25,943 nt of DNA, taken from positions 1 through 25,943 of the forward strand of contig NZ_QUDO01000053.1 of assembly GCF_003477525.1 (NCBI RefSeq). The letters are read 5' to 3'. The DNA comes from Ruminococcus sp. AF41-9 (GTDB taxonomy: Bacteria > Bacillota > Clostridia > Lachnospirales > Lachnospiraceae). Position numbers and translations under genes: made by a program. Of this stretch, positions 1 to 7,145 are shown piece by piece. The notes beneath the pieces were generated by a model that was not told the origin of the DNA, made no database searches, and saw only the letters and a program-made list of their open reading frames with translations. How positions within the stretch are numbered: the stretch's first letter is position 1; the number at the start of each line of letters is the position of its first letter.

Positions 1-361
1 TCTCATACGCCAGTCTGGGTTTCCCTGCTTTTTCTCCTGACTTTTCCCACAGATCCATCCGTGTTTCGTAAGAAGATACACTTCCCAATGCATGCTGGAT
101 TGCGGCTCGTCTCAGGTAGGACGGCATCTTCGGGAAGCGAAGATCAAAATCAAAGCATGCAGAATTCTTTTTCGTGGTATGTACCAGATGCTCCGCGGCA
201 TTGAAGCGTCTCTTGCTATCGGAAATCTGTTCCAGTTCTTCCCACACCTGCCCATATATTTCTGTCAGATAACTGACCGCAGACCGGTAGATTTCCAGGG
301 TCTGATGGATTGGAATATTCTGTTTTCGTAATTCTACGCCATAGCTGGATAAAACCTGCAT
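1..361 (-). CDS. TnpB-like IS200/IS605 accessory protein, N-terminal part (runs off window)
   Basis: An open minus-strand frame of 120 codons starts at ATG 361-359 and leaves the window at base 1 without a stop. The start is supported by GGAGG seven bases upstream and a promoter at 433-461. The protein begins MQVLSSYGVELRKQN and contains PSYLRRAAIQHALGSVSSYE followed by WEKSGEKAGKPRL. This pattern (PSYLRR, then a GKVSSY-like stretch, then a WE...KP loop) is what I associate with TnpB-related proteins of IS200/IS605-type elements in Clostridia. Known TnpB proteins are RNA-guided DNA nucleases with a C-terminal RuvC-like domain; that domain would lie outside the window, so activity cannot be judged. 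No partner tnpA is visible on this side. Family assignment is from memory of sequence style. Confidence 0.6.
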   Translation of the reverse strand, partial: MQVLSSYGVELRKQNIPIHQTLEIYRSAVSYLTEIYGQVWEELEQISDSKRRFNAAEHLVHTTKKNSACFDFDLRFPKMPSYLRRAAIQHALGSVSSYETRMDLWEKSGEKAGKPRLAYE

Positions 362-432
362 CCCTTTTCCTCCCCGTCAGACAATTATCTGCCTTGCTCC
401 AATTTATCTTATACTGTTTCATCTCTAACTAT

Positions 433-461
433 ATTCTAACATATCTAATCACTTCTCGCAA
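433..461 (-). promoter_or_regulatory. Promoter for the TnpB-like gene
   Basis: Read on the minus strand there is TTGCGA (456-461) and TAGAAT (433-438) separated by exactly 17 bases, a good sigma-A-type match. It points into the TnpB-like gene, leaving a leader of about 65 bases. Confidence 0.5.
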
Positions 462-489
462 ACATTTGTTCTATTTTTATAAAAAAATT

Positions 490-534
490 TGCGTGTCTAA
501 CTCATCACTGGAAGTAACGAGAATGCGACACGCA
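490..534. repeat. 8-bp inverted repeat at the IS/remnant junction
   Basis: TGCGTGTC (490-497) and GACACGCA (527-534) are perfect inverted repeats with a 29-base loop. They lie between the TnpB-like gene and the start-less remnant to the right, where an IS200/IS605-type element end with a subterminal hairpin would be expected. The loop is long for such an end, so this is only a candidate. Confidence 0.35.
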
Positions 535-904
535 GTTATTCAAAAGTAAAATCTCAGGATATAAAAAAGCGGTTATTCAGGCAGTAAAGGAAGAGCTTCT
601 TCAGGTTTTTTATACAAAGGGAGAAGAAGAAATCCTGATCCGCAAAGGCAGCGGCAGTGATGATATCAGTGGAATATATGAGGAATTTGATTCTGAAGGC
701 AATGAAGATAATTCCGGTGACTATAACGAATATACACAGACAAATAAAATTCAGATTGGATCATCTGTCATTAATATAAAAGGAAATGACGGAAAATATA
801 ATCTGGCGATATGGAATGATGGTACTTATTCTTATTCTATTAACTTAAGTACTGCTCTGGATGAAAAACAGTTTATAAAACTTCTCAAAAAATGCATATC
901 ATAA
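518..904 (+). pseudogene. 5'-truncated remnant, DUF4367-like C-terminal domain
   Basis: From just after an in-frame stop (515-517) to TAA 902-904 there is an uninterrupted frame of 128 codons with coherent coding character but no ATG, GTG or TTG start and no ribosome binding site. The C-terminal part, with GNDGKYNLAIWNDGTYSYS and then LDEKQFIKLLKKC, resembles the end of DUF4367-type domains, where a W-containing strand is followed by a short helix. The middle is acidic and Asn/Asp/Ser-rich. The missing N-terminus, next to an insertion-sequence protein in the opposite orientation, suggests that the element or an associated deletion removed the 5' end. Function unknown. Confidence 0.5.
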
Positions 905-960
905 TAAGTTCTTTGGACTATTACTATTTACTCCATGTATGAATAAATATTTTTATTCTG

Positions 961-1015
961 AATATATTTTATACTATATGATTGCAAATATATTCTATTT
1001 GAAGTAAAATATATT
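961..1015 (+). promoter_or_regulatory. relB/yoeB promoter with overlapping inverted and direct repeats
   Basis: TTGCAA (982-987) and TAAAAT (1005-1010) are 17 bases apart. An 11-bp perfect inverted repeat, AATATATTTTA (961-971) and TAAAATATATT (1005-1015), brackets the promoter, and its right arm covers the -10. A near-direct repeat of the left arm lies at 987-998 (AATATATTCTAT). RelB-type antitoxins bind palindromic operators over their own promoter, so these arms are good operator candidates. Confidence 0.6.
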
Positions 1016-1039
1016 AAAAAATAAAAAAGGAGTGATATC

Positions 1040-1312
1040 ATGACAACCATTAGTTTACGTATGGACGATCAAATGAAAAAAGAGCTTGATGAGATGTGCG
1101 AAGCAATGGGAATGAATATTTCTACTTTCTACATGATCTACACAAAAAAGGCACTAAGAGATCGTAGAATACCATTTGACATTGAAGCTCCGGCAGATCC
1201 ATTTTATTCTGAACAAAATATGGCACAGCTTCGCAAATCTGCGCAACAGGTGAAAGAAGGTAAAATAGTAGCAAAAACAATGGAAGAGTTGGAGGCAATG
1301 GCTGGTGAGTAA
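1040..1312 (+). CDS. relB: RelB/DinJ-family antitoxin
   Basis: This 90-residue protein starts MTTISLRMDDQMKKELDEMCEAMG, the short strand plus amphipathic helix of a ribbon-helix-helix DNA-binding domain. The second half (from about residue 50) is the acidic/charged, toxin-wrapping region. AAGGAG lies seven bases before the ATG. As known for this family, it would neutralise the partner nuclease and repress its own operon. The downstream toxin frame overlaps its last codons (toxin GTG at 1305, antitoxin stop at 1310-1312), the usual coupled layout. The toxin here carries a nonsense codon, so the antitoxin may now be an orphan. Family membership is secure; the exact subfamily (RelB versus DinJ) is not. 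Confidence 0.88.
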   Translation: MTTISLRMDDQMKKELDEMCEAMGMNISTFYMIYTKKALRDRRIPFDIEAPADPFYSEQNMAQLRKSAQQVKEGKIVAKTMEELEAMAGE

Positions 1313-1571
1313 TATTTCATTTTCAGAAGATGCCTAGGAAGAGTATCTTTACTGGCAGCTTCAGGACAAGAAAACACTAAAGAAGATCAATAAATTATTG
1401 AAAGAAATACAACGGACACCTTTCTCCGGAAAAGGTGAACCAGAAAAACTTCGTGGTGATTTAAGTGGAAAATGGAGTAGAAGAATTAATCTCAAAGACC
1501 GTTTAGTTTATGAAATAACAGATGAAACAATTATTGTAATCCAATGTAAAGGTCATTACAGTGATAAGTAA
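1305..1571 (+). pseudogene. yoeB: YoeB/Txe-family mRNA endonuclease toxin with an amber codon at position 11
   Basis: The frame starting at GTG 1305 (GGAGG nine bases upstream) reads VSNISFSEDA, then TAG (1335-1337), then EEYLYWQLQDKKTLKKINKL and on to TAA 1569-1571, 88 codons in all. The downstream part has the YoeB hallmarks: EYLYWQ, RTPFSGKGEPE, LSGKWSRRI, RLVYEI and the C-terminal GHY. YoeB proteins are ribosome-dependent mRNA interferases of about 85 residues and normally read EDAW at this point, so one G-to-A change (TGG to TAG) has removed a conserved tryptophan codon. Unless UAG is suppressed or translation restarts downstream, the toxin is inactive. Everything else, including the C-terminal catalytic region, is intact, which suggests a recent event. 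Confidence 0.85.
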
Positions 1572-1575
1572 AACG

Positions 1576-1609
1576 TCCCCCGTAAATTGCGGGGGATTTT
1601 CTTCTTTTT
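1576..1609 (+). terminator. Intrinsic terminator of the relB/yoeB operon
   Basis: TCCCCCG (1576-1582) pairs with CGGGGGA (1590-1596) around a 7-base loop and is followed by TTTTCTTCTTTTT. It lies five bases after the toxin stop. Confidence 0.9.
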
Positions 1610-1610
1610 A

Positions 1611-2043
1611 CATTCCTTTTCAGAATAAGCTACATCATTTACTTTTAGCCAGATTTTATTTATAATACAGAAAATACTACTTTTATTTTGAATTATAGCG
1701 ATCCTCTAAAATAACGCATCTTAATCCAGTCCATCAGAGGGTGAACTGTCTTAAATGCATTATTTACGAGGATTGCTATATTAAACCACTTGTTCCGGAA
1801 TCCACATATAAATTCTTTACAAGTTCTGAAGCAGACGAAATTAATCAAGCGGATATTCGCAATCCGCTTCGCTACTTGCTTGATTTGGTGAAAATTATCA
1901 ATTACATAATCTTACGGAACAGATCTTTCGATTGCGATGATCGGTACACAAGGTTTCTTAGTCGGAGCTGTACCTTCCAGACTTCTTACATCTTCAAATT
2001 CAGGATTTTTAGCTCCATGGCTCTGTCTTTATTCATCTTAAAA
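1611..2043 (-). other. Gene-free interval with possible minus-strand coding remnants
   Basis: No complete gene is visible. Two minus-strand stretches read like protein C-termini. One ends at TAA 1693-1695 with NNAFKTVHPLMDWIKMRY and then FRGSL, and stays open upstream to about 1850. The other ends at TAA 1912-1914 with FEDVRSLEGTAPTKKPCVPI and then IAIERSVP, and is open only to about 2028. Neither has a start or ribosome binding site, and I do not recognise either. A plus-strand frame from 1741 also exists but has no ribosome binding site. One copy of the 47-bp repeat (1847-1893) sits between the two fragments. The interval looks like gene debris. Confidence 0.25.
1847..1893 (+). repeat. 47-bp interspersed repeat, copy 1
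   Basis: Core GCGGATATTCGCAAT followed ten bases later by ACTTGCTTGATTTGG and then TGAAA. AAGCGGAT and ATCCGCTT form a perfect 8-bp hairpin with a 7-base loop. It matches the copy at 2589-2635 at nearly every base. Unlike copies 2 and 3, it does not follow an intact gene. Confidence 0.8.
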
Positions 2044-2052
2044 TGTTATAAT
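2044..2052 (+). promoter_or_regulatory. Extended -10 promoter for the DUF2284 gene
   Basis: TGTTATAAT is a perfect extended -10 (TG, one base, TATAAT). No good -35 lies 17 bases upstream, which fits an extended -10 promoter. The ATG is 49 bases downstream. Confidence 0.5.
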
Positions 2053-2100
2053 CATGACAGATTAAAGACAACTCATCCAACTTAAGAAGGGAGACTTTTT

Positions 2101-2589
2101 ATGGATTTAATAAAGGAAGCACTTTCCATGGGATTCGCAAATGCGGCGATCATGGATACGAAAGAGCTGGTATTTGTACCGGAGTACAGACAGTTCTGTG
2201 AGGACAATCTCTGCGGAAATTATAATCTGGTTCCGGCATGTCCGCCTGCCTGCGGCACTGTGGAAGAAATGCACGAAAAAGCATTGAAATATGAGAAAGC
2301 ACTGGTTCTCCAGACTATTCTGAAAGACCCGGTTATGGATCCGGTTCTTTTCAAACAGGCGAAGCATGCGCAGAATATTCTTACAGAACAGCTTGCCAAA
2401 TGGATGCAGGAAAATGGAAAAGAAGATGTCCTGATCATGAGCGCAGGACCGTATAAGAATTGTTCCTGTATGTCTGCTTACAGTGTGGATGCACAGAAAA
2501 TGGCTGATGCGGTTGGTATGGTATGCTGGGCGGATGACTCAGATGTACGATTCTTTACACAAATTCTGTTTCACGAAGATCAGAAGTGA
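2101..2589 (+). CDS. DUF2284-family cysteine-rich metal-binding protein
   Basis: This 162-residue protein has an AAGGGAG ribosome binding site seven bases before its ATG. Conserved cysteines form the pattern C33-x4-C38-x8-C47-x3-C51 (in FCEDNLCGNYNLVPACPPAC), followed by C121-x-C123 in GPYKNCSCMSAY and C142. This matches the DUF2284 family, described as predicted metal-binding or iron-sulfur proteins of unknown function. GPY(K)NC before a CxC is typical of the family. There is no signal peptide or membrane segment, so it is cytoplasmic. It appears monocistronic, with its own promoter and terminator. A copy of the 47-bp repeat begins at its stop codon. Substrate or partner cannot be inferred. 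Confidence 0.8.
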   Translation: MDLIKEALSMGFANAAIMDTKELVFVPEYRQFCEDNLCGNYNLVPACPPACGTVEEMHEKALKYEKALVLQTILKDPVMDPVLFKQAKHAQNILTEQLAKWMQENGKEDVLIMSAGPYKNCSCMSAYSVDAQKMADAVGMVCWADDSDVRFFTQILFHEDQK

Positions 2590-2635
2590 AGCGGATATTC
2601 GCAATCCGCTTTGCTGCTTGCTTGATTTGGTTAAA
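2589..2635 (+). repeat. 47-bp interspersed repeat, copy 2
   Basis: It begins on the last base of the DUF2284 stop codon and runs into the terminator stem. It has the same AAGCGGAT/ATCCGCTT hairpin and TTGATTTGGTTAAA tail as copy 1; the few differences are in the C/T positions after the hairpin and the G/T before AAA. Confidence 0.85.
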
Positions 2636-2700
2636 TACGGCTACACTGTATCTGAATTTAACTCAGATATAGCGCAGCCGTATTTTTATTATTTCTTTAT
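2634..2700. terminator. Hairpin terminator between convergent genes
   Basis: AATACGGCT (2634-2642) pairs with AGCCGTATT (2676-2684). A further inner pairing TCTGA/TCAGA lies around the loop, and TTTTTATTATTTCTTT follows on the plus strand. It terminates the DUF2284 gene and could hinder read-through from the opposing gene; the minus-strand U-tract is weaker. Confidence 0.75.
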
Positions 2701-2709
2701 CATTCTATT

Positions 2710-3798
2710 TTATTCTTCCTCATGATGCTTATGATGTTCGTGACGTTTATGATGCTTATCATCCATCTTATGATGATGTCCATGCTTATGTTTCGCATTT
2801 CCGCACACTTCACATCCCACCTCAATCTTACCCTGTGTATCCTCATCCCAGGTTCCGTAAGATACCATCGGAGTATCTTTCATAATGCACAGACTGATTG
2901 TCTGGTAAAGAATAATGCCGCCCATTTTGGCTCTGTATACAAACAGTTCTCGTCCAAAATAATCGCAGATCCTTCCCAGCACTTCGCCCTCTTTAAATGT
3001 CTCACCCGGCTGTTTCGCAGGATACCAGCATCCAGATACCGGTGCATCCTCATAGATGACAGGACTTACTTCTACCGGCGGTTTGCCATGCATATGGGAT
3101 TTACCGCGAAGGACTCCCAGATGTCTGAGAATATTTTTTACATCGTGAACATCCTCTGCCACCAGATCTTCACACCAGCGGGAGCTGTGACCACGTTCCA
3201 GAAGGATGCTTGGAATCCCCATGCTTCCGGCATAATTGTATGCTCCACCTGTTCCATACATGGAAGTTACCAGATAATCCACATGTGCGATTTCAGCCAT
3301 CTCACGGCTCTTTGCAGCTACTTCCGAAGCTGCTGCCCCTGTACAGTATACATAGGACACCAGTCCCTCAAATCCATCCCCGCAGTGCAGATCCACATAG
3401 TAATCTGCCTTCGGGAAAAACTCTGTCACAACTGTATAAGCAATTCTGTCACTGAGTGTACCATTCGGATTTCCAGGGAAAACTCTGTTCAGGTTTTTTC
3501 CATCCTCATAGGTAAGACTCATGGTACGGTGCTCAAATCCGGTCCTGTTCATCAGACGGATCACTATGATATTTCCCGCAATTTTTTTCGGATCCAGTTC
3601 GTCTGCAAGCTGCATGGCAGCCTGGATTCCTACATATTCTGCATTATGCACACCGCCGGAGATCAGGACTGTCTCGCCCTCTTTCTCTCCGCAGATCAGT
3701 GTTACCGGGATTCCGAATTCTGCGCCAATGATATGCACAAATCCGGATACTTTCTCACCCGGCTTCGCTTCCAGGTCTGCTACACGTAATGTCCTCAT
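2710..3798 (-). CDS. M14-type succinylglutamate desuccinylase/aspartoacylase-like protein with a histidine-rich tail
   Basis: 362 residues; GGAGA lies upstream of the ATG. Zinc-carboxypeptidase-like active-site residues are visible: H51 and E54 in GGVHNAEYVG, the DGKNLNRVFPG segment around 100-109, H138 in DLHCGD, and the general base candidate E201 in ILLERG. Relatives cleave amide bonds of acylated amino acids in the cytoplasm; the substrate here is unknown. From residue 337 to 359 there are 12 histidines in 23 residues mixed with Lys and Asp, ending EEE. This is not part of the usual family fold and resembles nickel or zinc storage tails. The gene lies just downstream of the B12-riboswitch transporter operon in the same direction, beyond a hairpin. 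No signal peptide. Confidence 0.8.
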   Translation of the reverse strand: MRTLRVADLEAKPGEKVSGFVHIIGAEFGIPVTLICGEKEGETVLISGGVHNAEYVGIQAAMQLADELDPKKIAGNIIVIRLMNRTGFEHRTMSLTYEDGKNLNRVFPGNPNGTLSDRIAYTVVTEFFPKADYYVDLHCGDGFEGLVSYVYCTGAAASEVAAKSREMAEIAHVDYLVTSMYGTGGAYNYAGSMGIPSILLERGHSSRWCEDLVAEDVHDVKNILRHLGVLRGKSHMHGKPPVEVSPVIYEDAPVSGCWYPAKQPGETFKEGEVLGRICDYFGRELFVYRAKMGGIILYQTISLCIMKDTPMVSYGTWDEDTQGKIEVGCEVCGNAKHKHGHHHKMDDKHHKRHEHHKHHEEE

Positions 3799-3826
3799 CC
3801 AATCTTCTCCTTTTACTCATTCCATC

Positions 3827-3855
3827 TCTGCCAGATCTTATCATCCACTGGCAGA
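3827..3855 (-). promoter_or_regulatory. Leader hairpin upstream of the M14-like gene
   Basis: TCTGCCAG (3827-3834) and CTGGCAGA (3848-3855) are a perfect 8-bp inverted repeat with a 13-base loop, ending 28 bases before the start codon. It has no U-tract, so it is a possible operator or mRNA structure. Function unknown. Confidence 0.35.
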
Positions 3856-3920
3856 CTCTTATTCCATTTTGTAAATTTGGTTCTCGATAGTTAGTTGCAT
3901 AAAACTTTTGCATTTTCAAA

Positions 3921-3953
3921 CAGGGAGCGAATACCTGAAGTATCAACTCCCTG
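3921..3953 (-). terminator. Hairpin downstream of the riboswitch-controlled operon
   Basis: CAGGGAG (3921-3927) pairs with CTCCCTG (3947-3953), with inner ATAC/GTAT pairing. It lies about 75 bases after the last gene of the minus-strand operon. The minus-strand tail (TTTGAAAATG) is a poor U-tract and the plus-strand tail (CTTTTCATTTTT) is better, so termination in the expected direction may be incomplete. Confidence 0.5.
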
Positions 3954-4027
3954 CTTTTCATTTTTAACATTCTTTCACATTCCTGTCAATAAAAACAGAA
4001 ATAAGCAGATGTTTTCATAAATAAATA

Positions 4028-5275
4028 TTATTCCTCACCAAAGATACGCGCTTTAGCATCTTCTACAGAATAACTCTCTGTCAGTTCTTTGAACTTCTCA
4101 GGTGTAGCACTGTCATCAAATACCCTGATCACGCCCTGAAGATCATCACAGCTGTACGCATTTTCATAGATACCCGTTGCATATCCATAAAGCTCTTCAT
4201 AATCTTTCTCATTTGTTGCAGTCCAGAAGCCCTGGTACAGACGTGCTGCCTGTCCGTTCTCTTTTACTGCATCCTGATTTCCTGTAATGGCATTGTAGAT
4301 CATGGCAAATGCAGGACCTGCCAGAGATGCATATTTACCCTGTACATAATCAACAGGTGGATTTCCAAGCATATCTTTCTCCTGGAAAAGCTCATAGTTT
4401 CCGTCGGTAAAACTGTCGATAGAGCCTACCAGAATATTGCTGTTCTGTTCTTTCTCCTTATCTGCGATTTTGTCCAGATAAGTGGAAACGTGGAACGCAC
4501 TCATCAGTGCATCACAGGTTCCATCTGCAAATGCAGTGCTCAGATTTTCAAGTCCCGGTCCGTCCTGCTCTGTGTATCCCGGACAGATCGTAACCTGTAC
4601 AGAACCGTCTTCACTGGAAAGCTTTGTAACTTCTTCTGTTGTAGAAAGTGTTTCTGCCTCTTCTGTCAGAACCAGCCCTGCTTTCTCTTCCAATGTATTG
4701 AGCATTCCCCAGGTTCTCACCTGATGCAGGCGGTTTCCTGAAGAAGCACCACCGGACATGATCACGAAATTCTTCGCACCCTTATCCAGAAAATACTCTG
4801 TCATATCGCATCCGCTCTGGTACACATCTTCCAGCTTTGGTCCCACACTTCCCATATAATAGGGATTATCTTTTACTGCTTCATAATTCTCATCGCTGAT
4901 CGTGTTAGAACCAAGTGCATAATACACCTCGTCCTTTTCACATTCCCCGATGATATCCTGAATTCCTGCTGCAAAACCTGCAAAAGAAATGATTCCTTCT
5001 GCGCCCTGCTCTTTCATTTTATCAATATACTGAATCTCATCCTCTGCGCTGGTTGTCCTGCCGGAGAAAATGAATTTCACAGGAAAACCTGCCTGAATAT
5101 AGTCACGATAGTAGTCAGAGAACATTTCCATCTCTGAGGCATCCGGATCATATACGATGACACCAATTGTATGCGCCTCACTATCTGCATAGGTTTCAGC
5201 GGCAGCCCAGGCAGGGGTTGTAACTCCAAGCGCAAGAGCCGCACTCAGTGCCAGACTGATAAACTTTCTTCTCAT
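4028..5275 (-). CDS. Exported type-I periplasmic-binding-protein-like protein (last gene of B12-riboswitch operon)
   Basis: 415 residues with a classic Sec signal peptide (MRRKF, a hydrophobic stretch to about 20, then AWA before AAETYADS). There is no lipobox cysteine. The mature part starts HTIGVIVYDP and contains alternating strand/helix features such as GAEGIISFAGFAAG, NFVIMSGGASSGNRLHQVR and ILVGSIDSF. This looks like the two-lobed fold of sugar-type (Peripla_BP_4-like) binding proteins, although the operon's transporter is of the peptide/nickel family, which uses a different binding-protein fold. GGAAGG-like ribosome binding sequence precedes the ATG; the ATPase gene ends 19 bases upstream. 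It may be a sensor or second ligand-binding component. The ligand is unknown and the fold assignment is by pattern only. Confidence 0.65.
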   Translation of the reverse strand: MRRKFISLALSAALALGVTTPAWAAAETYADSEAHTIGVIVYDPDASEMEMFSDYYRDYIQAGFPVKFIFSGRTTSAEDEIQYIDKMKEQGAEGIISFAGFAAGIQDIIGECEKDEVYYALGSNTISDENYEAVKDNPYYMGSVGPKLEDVYQSGCDMTEYFLDKGAKNFVIMSGGASSGNRLHQVRTWGMLNTLEEKAGLVLTEEAETLSTTEEVTKLSSEDGSVQVTICPGYTEQDGPGLENLSTAFADGTCDALMSAFHVSTYLDKIADKEKEQNSNILVGSIDSFTDGNYELFQEKDMLGNPPVDYVQGKYASLAGPAFAMIYNAITGNQDAVKENGQAARLYQGFWTATNEKDYEELYGYATGIYENAYSCDDLQGVIRVFDDSATPEKFKELTESYSVEDAKARIFGEE

Positions 5276-5294
5276 TACACCTTCCCCCTTTCCT

Positions 5295-6269
5295 TCAATT
5301 TTTCAGATGCTCCTCCACATAGAAACAAGCTGCTTCATGTCCCGGAGCAATCTCTTTCAGCTTCGGCATCTCTGCTTTACATCTGTCTGTGCAATGCTCG
5401 CAGCGGTTCTGGAAAGGGCAGCCCTTCGGTACATCCAGAGGACTTGGTGCTTCACTCTCGATACTCTGGATCTTCTGATTCGGATCCATATGAATAGAGA
5501 ACTGTGCACCCAGAAGTGCCTGTGTATACGGATGTACTGCATGCTCTGTAACATCTTCGCCAGGAATGACCTCTACGATATTTCCCAGATACATAACAGC
5601 GATCTGGTGGGCAAAAGAACGGATCAGTGCCAGATCATGGCAGATGAAAAGCATGCTGATATTTTTCTCTTTCTGAAGGCGTACCAGAAGCTCAATAACC
5701 GATTCCTGTACGGAAACGTCCAGTGCAGAAGTCGCCTCATCACAAACCAGGATCTCCGGTTCCAGTGAGAGCGCTCTTGCAATACTGATCCTCTGTCTCT
5801 GTCCACCACTCATGTTGTGAGGATAACGATCTACGAAATCGCCCGGAAGTTCTACCATTTCCAGCAGTTCTCTTGCTTTGGCTTCTTTCTCGCTTTTCTT
5901 TAATTTTCCGAAGTTGATCAGCGGCTCAGTAAGGATGTCCACAATCTTCATCTTCGGGTTAAAGGATGCCAGCGGATCCTGGAAAACCATCTGCATGTTC
6001 TGGCGGTTTAACCATGTCTCTTTCCTGGAAAGATCAGCAAGGTTTTTGCCATGATACAGAATCTCACCGCTGGTAGGTTTGTCGAGGGAGATGACCATTC
6101 TTACGAATGTGGATTTCCCGCATCCACTCTCTCCTACAATCCCTAATGTCTTGCCTTTATATACATTCAGGTTAATGTCATTGCAGGCTGTTAGTGTCCG
6201 TCCATGGGAGGCCGGAAACTGTTTTACGATGTGCTTTGCACTCAGCACGATATCTGATTCCTTAAACAA
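5295..6269 (-). CDS. Peptide/nickel-family ABC transporter ATP-binding protein (OppF/DppF type)
   Basis: I chose TTG at 6269 as the start: GGAGG lies about nine bases upstream and it overlaps the previous gene's stop by eight bases. An ATG at 6323 would overlap that gene by 62 bases. The resulting 324-residue protein has Walker A GESGCGKST near 46-54, the Q-loop in MVFQDPLASFNP, signature MSGGQRQRISIARAL, Walker B ILVCDEATSALD and the switch histidine in FICHDLALI. The C-terminus has the oligopeptide/nickel-type extension with CPFQNRCEHCTDRC, a four-cysteine cluster as in related ATPases. It would pair with the preceding ATPase to energise uptake at the inner face of the membrane. Confidence 0.9.
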   Translation of the reverse strand: MFKESDIVLSAKHIVKQFPASHGRTLTACNDINLNVYKGKTLGIVGESGCGKSTFVRMVISLDKPTSGEILYHGKNLADLSRKETWLNRQNMQMVFQDPLASFNPKMKIVDILTEPLINFGKLKKSEKEAKARELLEMVELPGDFVDRYPHNMSGGQRQRISIARALSLEPEILVCDEATSALDVSVQESVIELLVRLQKEKNISMLFICHDLALIRSFAHQIAVMYLGNIVEVIPGEDVTEHAVHPYTQALLGAQFSIHMDPNQKIQSIESEAPSPLDVPKGCPFQNRCEHCTDRCKAEMPKLKEIAPGHEAACFYVEEHLKN

Positions 6270-7047
6270 AACGGCGTCCCTCCATTTCCGGTACTGCTGC
6301 CAGAAGTTTCTTTGTATAATCACTTGTCGGATGATTCATAACTTCATCCCTTGTTCCCTGATCCACGACTTTGCCGTGCTGCATAACGATCAGCTGGTCT
6401 GCCATGTAAGCAGCTACACCGATGTTATGGGTTACGATGATGATGCTTGTGTGGAAATCATCACGAAGTTCCATCATCTGACGAACGATCTGTGCCTGAG
6501 TGGTAACATCCAGCGCACTGGTCGGTTCGTCTGCCAGAAGCAGTTCCGGGTTAAAGGTCATCGCCATGGCGATACCGACACGCTGACGCATACCACCGGA
6601 GAGCTGATGAGGATAACTGTTCATGATATTCTCTGCTTCCGGAAGACGCATCTTTTCGAGCATGTTCACGCCTTTTTTCCATGCTTCTTCTTTTGACACT
6701 TTTGAATGAGTACAGATATATTCCACGAACTGGCTTCCAATCTTACGGATCGGATTCAGGGTTCCGCCGCAGTCCTGGAAGATCATGGATATACGTGTAC
6801 CTCTTAACTGTCTCCATTCATCCTTGGTATTGGTCAGCAGGGATTTTCCGTTAAAGAGGATATCTCCCTGTGTTACCTTACCGCCCCCGGCAAGTGCGCC
6901 GAGGACAGCTCTGATAACAGTGGTCTTTCCACTTCCACTCTCACCTACCACACTGATGATCTCACCTTTCTTCATGTTCAGGTTGAAATGCTCAATGGTA
7001 GGTGCCTGCTTTCCATACCGGACTGAGAGATCCTTTATTTCAAGCAT
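6262..7047 (-). CDS. Peptide/nickel-family ABC transporter ATP-binding protein (OppD/NikD type, short form)
   Basis: 261 residues with Walker A GESGSGKT at 35-42, signature LSGGMRQRVGIA from 149, Walker B LLLADEPTSALD and the switch segment IIVTHNIG. It ends shortly after the core domain (VPEMEGRRFV) and lacks the about 60-residue C-terminal extension of OppD/DppD. That length is closer to NikD-type ATPases. AAGGAG lies upstream of the ATG. Its stop overlaps the TTG start of the next ATPase, implying translational coupling and a heterodimeric motor. Confidence 0.9.
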   Translation of the reverse strand: MLEIKDLSVRYGKQAPTIEHFNLNMKKGEIISVVGESGSGKTTVIRAVLGALAGGGKVTQGDILFNGKSLLTNTKDEWRQLRGTRISMIFQDCGGTLNPIRKIGSQFVEYICTHSKVSKEEAWKKGVNMLEKMRLPEAENIMNSYPHQLSGGMRQRVGIAMAMTFNPELLLADEPTSALDVTTQAQIVRQMMELRDDFHTSIIIVTHNIGVAAYMADQLIVMQHGKVVDQGTRDEVMNHPTSDYTKKLLAAVPEMEGRRFV

Positions 7048-7145
7048 AAATAACGCTCCTTCTTACTTGTTGCAGTGTTTTTGGGATTATATCTGTGTCC
7101 ATCTTTTCTGATATACCAACGAACAGACATAATCCGTACAGTCTC

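Noticed and set aside
1741..2085. Plus-strand 114-codon frame starting at GTG
   Set aside because: No ribosome binding site, crosses the 47-bp repeat, has no recognisable family, and competes with more protein-like minus-strand fragments.
2722..3789. Long plus-strand frame of 355 codons
   Set aside because: It lies opposite the well-supported M14-type gene and is Cys/His-rich nonsense; its start is in the antisense of the histidine tail.
3813..3890. Short minus-strand stretch ending FTKWNKSLPVDDKIWQRWNE, TAA just before the M14 gene ribosome binding site
   Set aside because: Only about 24 codons, no start codon, and it overlaps the leader hairpin; it may be a remnant but cannot be supported.
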